DNA of 13,122 nt from positions 1-13,122 of the forward strand of contig CALYQY010000066.1 of NCBI GenBank assembly GCA_945291235.1, given 5' to 3'. Origin of the DNA: an uncultured Gilliamella sp. GTDB taxonomy: Bacteria; Pseudomonadota; Gammaproteobacteria; Enterobacterales; Enterobacteriaceae. Under the pieces are notes generated by a model. It had not been told where the DNA came from. It made no database searches and saw nothing but the letters and a program-made list of their open reading frames with translations. Positions within the stretch are counted from its first letter, which is position 1. Every line of letters starts with the position of its first letter. Shown one piece after another: positions 8,178-13,122 of the stretch. Made by a program: the position numbers and the translations under genes.

Positions 8178-8905
8178 TAACACGTTTTATTTGAATTAAA
8201 TTTTTTTGAACTTATTAAGTATTAAACCAAAATCACCGTATTTAATATTTTAGTGTCATTGAACAGAAATCATTAATATACGGTTTGAAATACTGGTTTT
8301 AGATCAGGACATAATTTAAAGCGAATATTTTAACAAACACAATTAAGATGCAAAAAACCAAAACAGTGACATAATACGATAACCCAATCGCTTCATACTA
8401 TTTATACTTTTTCTGTTTAATTAAATTTTTTTAAGTTTTGTTATTAATTTTTATAATCGGCAATGATAATCTTATTTAAATTACAATCCACGTCATTTAT
8501 TTACAATTTTCAACATTTTTTTATGTTTTAATTTGAAATATATCAAATTAAATTAGCGATATAACTAATCTGTATCAATTATTGCTTTTAATCATTTACT
8601 GCTTGGATATCTTTGTTAAAATAATAGTAATAAATGATGATTTCCTTTTTTATAAAACGATAATTATGCTATTACTTGAAATAAACGTTTTTAAGCGGTG
8701 CTATTCCTATAAAGGATCGACTTCCAAAACAAGTTGTTTATTTTCAGTATGCTAGATTAACAATATGAAAAAGTTTTTTTAACTATCTGTAAATGGTTTT
8801 TTTTAGTAAGATATTTTTTATTAGATGCGCTAAATTATTTTAGTCATATATTGCGTATGTTTTTTACAGAGCAAAAGATCATAATGGAGAGCATGAGGTT
8901 AGCCT
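8178..8905. other. 728-base AT-rich non-coding region upstream of dciA
   Basis: No reading frame of useful length and no tRNA-like structure are seen. Three things stand out. First, a perfect 10-bp inverted repeat at 8527-8552. Second, an 8-bp repeat, ATCATTTA (8591-8598) and TAAATGAT (8631-8638), followed by TTTCCTTTTTT. Together these could mark a small transcript of about 70-90 bases, but this is weak. Third, short AT-rich promoter-like boxes that cannot be told from background. The dciA promoter must lie near the right end. Confidence 0.4.
8527..8552. promoter_or_regulatory. symmetric dyad resembling a degenerate CRP-type operator
   Basis: TTTAATTTGA (8527-8536) and TCAAATTAAA (8543-8552) are perfect reverse complements separated by 6 bases. 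The core TTTGA-N6-TCAAA differs from the CRP consensus TGTGA-N6-TCACA by one base in each half-site, and the spacing is identical. It is far from any gene start (over 350 bases), so a target is not obvious; chance in AT-rich DNA is possible. Confidence 0.3.
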
Positions 8906-9367
8906 ATGCGTGATAATGAACCACAAATACTTTCGTCAATTTTGACGCAAGATTCGTCTTTATTGCATATTCAAGAAAGAATATATGCGTTAAAGAAATT
9001 ATCTGATGTTGTATTTGATCTACTACCTCCTCCGTTAAATGTTCAATGTCGGGTATCTAATTTTAGGCAAGGCATTCTCATTCTTGAAGTCAGTTCAGCA
9101 AGTTGGCTTACTCGACTAAAATATGAACAAAGCAATTTATTAACCGGTATTCGCAAAAACTTATTGCCATCTTTAGCTTCTATTCAATATCGTATTAATC
9201 CTGATATTGCTGCACCTTCATCCCAAAGGGTTAATCATTCGTCAAATGATGCTACAATGAACAGTGCCATGACACAAATTAGTGCAACTTATTTATATGC
9301 ATTAGCAGAAAATGCACCAAATAAACTAAAAAAACAATTGATTAAACTTGCTAACCATGCAAAATGA
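8906..9367 (+). CDS. dciA: DciA-type replicative helicase loader (DUF721)
   Basis: DciA proteins bind DnaB and help load it on DNA in bacteria that lack the phage-derived loaders DnaC or DnaI. The 153-residue protein shows the DUF721 layout. An N-terminal helical part (about 18-40, IQERIYALKKLSDVVFDLLP) is followed by a KH-like segment (about 44-98) with NVQCRVSNFRQGILILEVSSASW, the conserved Trp67, and WLTRLKYEQSNLL, ending in IQYRINPD. The C-terminal 50 residues are polar and probably flexible. The ATG at 8906 has GAGG seven bases upstream. It stands first in a co-directional run with zapG, degQ and degS (gaps of 61, 72 and 112 bases). Assignment rests on motif recognition, since DUF721 proteins diverge strongly. 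Confidence 0.78.
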   Translation: MRDNEPQILSSILTQDSSLLHIQERIYALKKLSDVVFDLLPPPLNVQCRVSNFRQGILILEVSSASWLTRLKYEQSNLLTGIRKNLLPSLASIQYRINPDIAAPSSQRVNHSSNDATMNSAMTQISATYLYALAENAPNKLKKQLIKLANHAK

Positions 9368-9428
9368 TAACGAGTAAGTTTAGATTAATTTTATATAATC
9401 AGACTATATAAAGTACAAGGAGTAATTT

Positions 9429-9830
9429 ATGGAAAAAGACATCATCATTTATATTTTAATTGGATTAGTGATAGGCTTGATTGTTGGCGCTATTTTAATG
9501 AATGTGGTTAGTCCTAAAGCTCGTCAATATGCAAATACCAAACGAGAGCTTGATAAAGCACAAGAAGAGTTGAAAACTCAAAAACAAATGATTGCTCAAC
9601 ATTTTTCCCACAGTGCTGAAATCTTAGATAATATGGCTAAAGAGTTTAGACGTCTTTATCAACATATGGCAGAAAATTCGCAACAGATTATTGGTAGCGA
9701 AAATATGCCTAATCTTAGTCTTGATGAAAATAATTCTGACAGTAGCCCAAAATTAGTTTTAGAAAAGCAACCTAAAGATTATTCTGATAATCCTTCAAAT
9801 TTATTTAAAACGGATGATCAACGGTCTTAA
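9429..9830 (+). CDS. zapG: ZapG/YhcB (DUF1043), membrane-anchored division and envelope protein
   Basis: YhcB/ZapG is a small inner-membrane protein that in E. coli interacts with division and cell-wall synthesis factors and affects LPS and envelope homeostasis. At 133 residues it has the E. coli length (about 132). One N-terminal transmembrane helix spans residues about 5-27 (IIIYILIGLVIGLIVGAIL). A coiled-coil helix follows at about 30-85 (KRELDKAQEELKTQKQ, then HSAEILDNMAKEF, a conserved DUF1043 segment), and then a disordered acidic tail. AAGGAG lies upstream of the ATG. The order yhcB-degQ-degS is the same as in E. coli. A TATAAT at 9394-9399 in the gap before it may be an internal promoter, but it lacks a good -35. 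Confidence 0.92.
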   Translation: MEKDIIIYILIGLVIGLIVGAILMNVVSPKARQYANTKRELDKAQEELKTQKQMIAQHFSHSAEILDNMAKEFRRLYQHMAENSQQIIGSENMPNLSLDENNSDSSPKLVLEKQPKDYSDNPSNLFKTDDQRS

Positions 9831-9902
9831 TACGAATTCACTAGTAAACGCTAGTATAAGTTTCTATTATTTTTAAATTATTCGAAAAGCGAGAGTTGTA
9901 AA

Positions 9903-11276
9903 ATGAACAATTCAGTAAAAAAACAAAAAAAACTATTAAGTGTTATTGCTTTAAGTATAAGTATAAGTTTATCGATGTTTTCAAATGCTTATGCTGCTTT
10001 TCCATCGATACCTACCGATAATAATACTGAAAAACCGAGTTTGGCTCCAATGCTAGAAACAGTATTACCGTCTGTTGTTAGCATTAAAGTTGAAGGTGTT
10101 GCTCAGATGCAAAATAACATGCCAGAGGAATTTAGACGTTTCTTTGGTTATCCTGACAGTCAATCGAGAGCGTTTACTGGTCAAGGTTCTGGTGTCATTA
10201 TTGATGCTGAAAAAGGCTACGTAGTAACCAATAATCATGTTATTGAAAATGCAGATAAAATCATTATTTCTTTAAATGATGGTCATGAGTATCAAGCCAA
10301 ATTAATTGGTAAAGATCAACAAAGTGATATTGCATTACTGCAAATTCAAGATGGTAAAAAATTAACCGCACTGAAACTCGCTGATTCGGATAAATTACGT
10401 GTTGGTGATTATGTTGTGGCAATTGGTAATCCTTTTGGAATTGGTCAAACGGTTACTTCGGGCATTATTTCCGCGCTTGCTCGTAGTGGACTTAGTATGA
10501 ATGGTTTTGAGAATTTTATTCAAACAGATGCGTCAATTAATCGAGGCAATTCAGGTGGAGCCTTGGTCAATTTAAATGGTGAATTAGTTGGAATTAATAC
10601 CGCCATTATTGCACCTAGTGGTGGAAATGTAGGTATCGGTTTTGCGATTCCAAGTAATATGGTGAAAAATTTAACTTCGCAATTAATTGAATTTGGCGAA
10701 GTCAAACGGGGTGTATTAGGTATAAAAGGGAATGAATTAACTTCTGATATTGCAAAGGCGTTTGATCTCGAAATTCAAAAAGGCGCATTTGTTAGTGAAG
10801 TTATCGATGACTCGGCCGCAAAGGAAGCGGGTATTAAATCTGGCGATGTGATTGTGTCAATGGATGGAAAACCCGTTGATAGTTTTGCCGAATTACGAGC
10901 TAAAATTGCTACCGCTGGTGTTGGACGAACTGTTGAATTAGGTTTAATTCGTGACGGTAAAAATCTAACCGTTAGTGTAAAATTAAAAAATAGCGACGAA
11001 TCGACGACCGAAGCAAAATCTTTACACGCTTCCCTTGACGGCGCTATATTAACTAATGGTGAAATTAAAGGACAAAAAGGTGTAATTATTGAGAGCATTG
11101 CTAAAAATTCACCTGCATCAAGTTTAAGCCTGCAAGAAGGCGACCTTATCACGGGTGTAAATAAAACACGTGTCAACAATATTGCGGATCTTCGCAAAAT
11201 TATTGACAGCAAACCATCTGCAATTGCGCTAAATATTGTTCGGGGTGATAGCCGTTTATATTTAATTTTACGCTAA
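9903..11276 (+). CDS. degQ: periplasmic serine endoprotease DegQ (HtrA family)
   Basis: DegQ is a periplasmic protease and chaperone that forms oligomeric cages and degrades misfolded envelope proteins. The 457-residue precursor has a long Sec signal (basic MNNSVKKQKK, hydrophobic core, AYA cleavage near residue 31). The trypsin-like domain contains the triad His112 (TNNHVIEN), Asp142 (SDIALLQI) and Ser217 (RGNSGGALVN). PDZ1 covers about 268-362 (GVLGIKGNEL, GIKSGDVIVSMDGKPV) and PDZ2 about 375-457 (LQEGDLITGVNK). The regulatory LA-loop (NNMPEEFRRFFGYP) is short, which, with the length and neighbours, favours DegQ over DegP. It precedes degS as in E. coli. No sigma-E-type promoter is visible ahead of it, in line with degQ not being sigma-E induced. 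The upstream GCGAGAG is a modest ribosome binding site. Confidence 0.93.
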   Translation: MNNSVKKQKKLLSVIALSISISLSMFSNAYAAFPSIPTDNNTEKPSLAPMLETVLPSVVSIKVEGVAQMQNNMPEEFRRFFGYPDSQSRAFTGQGSGVIIDAEKGYVVTNNHVIENADKIIISLNDGHEYQAKLIGKDQQSDIALLQIQDGKKLTALKLADSDKLRVGDYVVAIGNPFGIGQTVTSGIISALARSGLSMNGFENFIQTDASINRGNSGGALVNLNGELVGINTAIIAPSGGNVGIGFAIPSNMVKNLTSQLIEFGEVKRGVLGIKGNELTSDIAKAFDLEIQKGAFVSEVIDDSAAKEAGIKSGDVIVSMDGKPVDSFAELRAKIATAGVGRTVELGLIRDGKNLTVSVKLKNSDESTTEAKSLHASLDGAILTNGEIKGQKGVIIESIAKNSPASSLSLQEGDLITGVNKTRVNNIADLRKIIDSKPSAIALNIVRGDSRLYLILR

Positions 11277-11292
11277 TTCCTGAATAAATTTT

Positions 11293-11322
11293 TTTTCGTC
11301 GATGCTTTTGTATCGACGAAAA
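11293..11322 (+). terminator. strong stem-loop between degQ and degS, without U-tract
   Basis: TTTTCGTCGATGC (11293-11305) pairs with GTATCGACGAAAA (11310-11322) around a TTTT loop. This gives 13 pairs including one G-U that is allowed only in the plus-strand RNA. It lies 16 bases after the degQ stop. The bases after it (TCATTAATTT) are only partly U-rich. It could end the degQ transcript, protect its 3' end, or separate degQ and degS levels. Confidence 0.5.
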
Positions 11323-11329
11323 TCATTAA

Positions 11330-11358
11330 TTTCAACATCTAGTCAGATGTGCTAAAAT
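11330..11358 (+). promoter_or_regulatory. candidate degS promoter with extended -10
   Basis: TTTCAA (11330-11335) and TAAAAT (11353-11358) are 17 bases apart, and TG at 11350-11351 forms an extended -10. It lies just past the stem-loop and 30 bases before the degS ATG, fitting independent degS expression. Confidence 0.45.
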
Positions 11359-11388
11359 CTTCTTATCACCCTTTACAATCAAATCATT

Positions 11389-12441
11389 ATGCTTAAGAAA
11401 ATTTTATGGCCTATATTGATTGGTACTGTTTTAGCGATAGTGCTATTGATTATATTTCCAACCTTGCGCAATGGAACACAATCAAACTTTTCAAGATCAA
11501 TCTTCGATAACGAACCCATAAGTTATTCTGATGCTGTCAAAATTGCTGCACCAGCGGTTGTGAATATCTACAGCCGTTCAGTGAATGCAATGTCTCAACA
11601 ATCGACTGATAACCCAATTACACCACTAGGTTCTGGGGTAATTATGAGTAAGCAGGGTTATATTATTACTAATTATCATGTTGTTGATGGTGCAGAACAA
11701 ATTATCGTCGCTTTACAAGATGGACGAATTTTTGAAGCGCTAACAGTTGGTTCTGATAAACTGGTTGATATTGCAGTACTTAAAATTGAAGCTACCAATA
11801 TACCAACAATTCACATCAATCCTAACCGAGAACCAAAGATTGGAGACGTTGTTTTAGCTATTGGTAATCCATATAATATTGGGCAAACCATTACGCAAGG
11901 TATTATCAGTGCAACAGGACGTGATGGTTTAAGTCCTTATCGTCGACAAAACTTTATTCAAACTGATGCATCAATTAACCATGGTAATTCTGGAGGGGCA
12001 CTCGTCAATACTAAAGGTGAATTAGTCGGAATTAACACCCTAACCTTTGCTAAAAATCTAGGAAATGAAGTACCCGAAGGTATCGGTTTTGCCATTCCAA
12101 CGGCCTTAGCGGTAAAGATAATGAATAAATTGATTCAAGATGGCAAAATAATTCGCGGTTATATTGGTATTGATGGATTAGAATTTACGCCTACTCGAAA
12201 TCCAAGCGATATGCCGGTTGTTTTAGGTATTTTGGTTACTAATGCCGAAGGCCCCTCTTTACAAGCTGGGGTACAAACAGATGATATTTTAATTATGGTT
12301 GATAACAAGCCTGTAAAATCCATTATTCAAACAATGGATCAAATAGCCGAGTTGAAACCAGGCACAACCGTCCCCATAGTAGTATTGCGAAACGGTGAAA
12401 AGGTTGAGTTACAAGTAACTATTGGTCAGTTACCTGTTTAA
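11389..12441 (+). CDS. degS: site-1 protease DegS, sensor of misfolded outer-membrane proteins
   Basis: DegS is an inner-membrane serine protease facing the periplasm. When C-termini of unfolded porins bind its PDZ domain, it cuts the anti-sigma factor RseA and starts the sigma-E response. The product has 350 residues (E. coli 355). A single transmembrane anchor lies at about 4-24, with no cleavable signal. The protease domain has His97 (TNYHVVDG), Asp127 (LVDIAVLKI) and Ser201 (HGNSGGALVN), essentially the E. coli numbering. One PDZ domain follows at about 255-350 (GYIGIDGLEF, LQAGVQTDDILIMVDNKPV). The single PDZ and uncleaved anchor separate it from DegQ. No good Shine-Dalgarno precedes the ATG at 11389, so translation may be inefficient. 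Confidence 0.95.
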   Translation: MLKKILWPILIGTVLAIVLLIIFPTLRNGTQSNFSRSIFDNEPISYSDAVKIAAPAVVNIYSRSVNAMSQQSTDNPITPLGSGVIMSKQGYIITNYHVVDGAEQIIVALQDGRIFEALTVGSDKLVDIAVLKIEATNIPTIHINPNREPKIGDVVLAIGNPYNIGQTITQGIISATGRDGLSPYRRQNFIQTDASINHGNSGGALVNTKGELVGINTLTFAKNLGNEVPEGIGFAIPTALAVKIMNKLIQDGKIIRGYIGIDGLEFTPTRNPSDMPVVLGILVTNAEGPSLQAGVQTDDILIMVDNKPVKSIIQTMDQIAELKPGTTVPIVVLRNGEKVELQVTIGQLPV

Positions 12442-12457
12442 ACAAGGCTTTTATTGC

Positions 12458-12486
12458 TTGATTACCAGCAGTTTAAAGCGTATAAT
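12458..12486 (+). promoter_or_regulatory. rpmE promoter
   Basis: TTGATT (12458-12463) and a perfect TATAAT (12481-12486) are separated by 17 bases, a good sigma-70 promoter. The start would be near 12493, giving an rpmE leader of about 90 bases. Confidence 0.7.
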
Positions 12487-12584
12487 TCGCAACCTTAATC
12501 ATGTTTTTTAACACTCGTATGGTGTATAGACTTTGCTTTCACAGCCGTTTATATAGCGATACGAACCAACTTTAGAGGTTTATT

Positions 12585-12800
12585 ATGAAAGAAGGTATTC
12601 ACCCAGAATATAAAGCAATTACAGCAACTTGTTCTTGCGGTAATGTTATCAAAACTCATTCAACTATTGGTCATGATATTCATCTTGACGTATGTGGTGA
12701 GTGTCACCCATTCTATACTGGTAAACAACGTGATGTTGCAACTGGTGGACGTGTAGATAAATTCAAACAACGTTTTTCAATGGTTGGCGGTAAAAAATAG
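12585..12800 (+). CDS. rpmE: 50S ribosomal protein bL31, zinc-binding type
   Basis: bL31 bridges the 50S central protuberance and the 30S head. The 71-residue protein (E. coli 70) is the C+ form: four cysteines, C16 and C18 (TCSCG) and C37 and C40 (VCGEC), bind one zinc ion. Such L31 proteins are often replaced by a zinc-free paralogue under zinc starvation; none is in this window. The family's HPFYTGKQ motif is present. AGAGGT sits 7 bases before the ATG. It has its own strong promoter with a leader of about 90 bases and is closed by a strong terminator. Adjacency to metJ is as in E. coli, although the intervening enterobacterial gene is absent. Confidence 0.97.
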   Translation: MKEGIHPEYKAITATCSCGNVIKTHSTIGHDIHLDVCGECHPFYTGKQRDVATGGRVDKFKQRFSMVGGKK

Positions 12801-12835
12801 TTTTTGTTGTAACGATTTTTTCGTTATTATCATAT

Positions 12836-12862
12836 AAAAAAGGCGCTTTATGCGCCTTTTTT
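12836..12862. terminator. bidirectional terminator shared by rpmE and metJ
   Basis: AAAAAAGGCGC and GCGCCTTTTTT form an 11-bp stem with a TTTAT loop. The A-run and T-run give a U-tail on both strands. It lies 35 bases past the rpmE stop and 45 bases past the metJ stop, so it can end both convergent transcripts. It is the only canonical intrinsic terminator in the window. Confidence 0.92.
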
Positions 12863-12907
12863 ATATCCCTTCTCTAATGATACTGAACGATGATAACCAT
12901 TTAATTT

Positions 12908-13122
12908 TTATTCATCAATCAGATCAGGATCAATACCTAAATCCCTCATCATTTTTTGAGCTTGCTGTGGAATACCATCTTCTCGATCCTTTTGTAAGTC
13001 TTCATCACATGGTAAAGGCTGCCCTGTATAAGCATGCAAAAAAGCTTCACAAAGAAGTTCACTATTGGTTGCATGACGCAAATTATTCACTTGTCGACGA
13101 GTACGTTCATCAGTCAATATCT
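12908..13122 (-). CDS. metJ: methionine repressor MetJ, C-terminal part (cut by right edge)
   Basis: MetJ is a ribbon-helix-helix repressor that, with S-adenosylmethionine as corepressor, binds met boxes upstream of methionine-synthesis genes. The window holds about 71 C-terminal codons. The frame continues past the apparent internal start through ILTDER, so the gene is not short but cut by the window edge; the DNA-binding beta strand lies outside. The visible part is nearly identical to E. coli over [20 protein letters not shown] and on through [16 protein letters not shown]. It includes the glutamate and histidine (CEAFLHAY) of the corepressor site. The tail after this is diverged but of usual length. 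The stop TAA is at 12908. Confidence 0.96.
   Translation of the reverse strand, partial: ILTDERTRRQVNNLRHATNSELLCEAFLHAYTGQPLPCDEDLQKDREDGIPQQAQKMMRDLGIDPDLIDE

Noticed and set aside
9831..9902. Sigma-E promoter ahead of degQ
   Set aside because: No GGAACTT-like -35 or TCTGA-like -10 pair is present in the gap; only AT-rich sequence and a 5-bp ACTAG/CTAGT repeat.
10775..11212. 145-codon antisense frame inside degQ
   Set aside because: It is a shadow of the degQ coding frame, with no start signals or recognisable domain; the sense strand is unambiguously DegQ with catalytic residues and PDZ domains.
12908..13117. Complete 69-residue gene at the right end
   Set aside because: The codon read as a start is an internal TTG of MetJ (ILTDER); the frame stays open to the window edge, so this is a partial metJ.

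Overview
The window is AT-rich (about one third G+C by eye) and comes from a gammaproteobacterium. MltC, YggX, ArgD, EngB, SrkA, YhbQ, ZapG, DegQ, DegS, L31 and MetJ all read close to their enterobacterial counterparts. A DUF721/DciA-type helicase-loader gene argues against a typical DnaC-using Enterobacterales genome. An Orbaceae (Gilliamella/Frischella-like) or Pasteurellaceae-like host fits best. This is inference from gene content and composition; no phylogeny was run.

Layout. At 1-1380, on the minus strand, lie two related genes for secreted proteins of unknown function: a long one cut by the left edge and a short 181-residue paralogue behind it. After a gene-poor gap, yggX-mltC (1746-3094, minus) form a tight pair. 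They are divergent from argD (3303-4514, plus). The shared upstream region carries two tandem ArgR operator boxes. Next come engB-srkA (4583-6193, plus), convergent with the small GIY-YIG gene yhbQ (6217-6517, minus). An isolated LPS heptose kinase gene (waaY-like, about 6706-7410) and an unrecognised lipoprotein gene (7593-8177) follow. A 728-base non-coding stretch (8178-8905) then precedes dciA-zapG-degQ-degS (8906-12441). The right end holds rpmE (12585-12800) and the 3' part of metJ (12908 to the edge, minus), which share a strong bidirectional terminator.

How the genes work together. Envelope biology dominates. MltC trims peptidoglycan, WaaY phosphorylates LPS core, ZapG links the inner membrane to division and envelope growth, and DegQ and DegS perform periplasmic protein quality control and stress sensing. 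Other genes are housekeeping: arginine synthesis (ArgD), 50S assembly (EngB), stress kinase SrkA, helicase loading (DciA), ribosomal protein L31 and methionine repression (MetJ).

I found no mobile element, CRISPR array, tRNA or rRNA. Most of the window is conserved core genome. The least explained parts are the paralogous secreted-protein pair, the lipoprotein, the long non-coding gap, and several strong stem-loops at gene ends that lack a U-tract.
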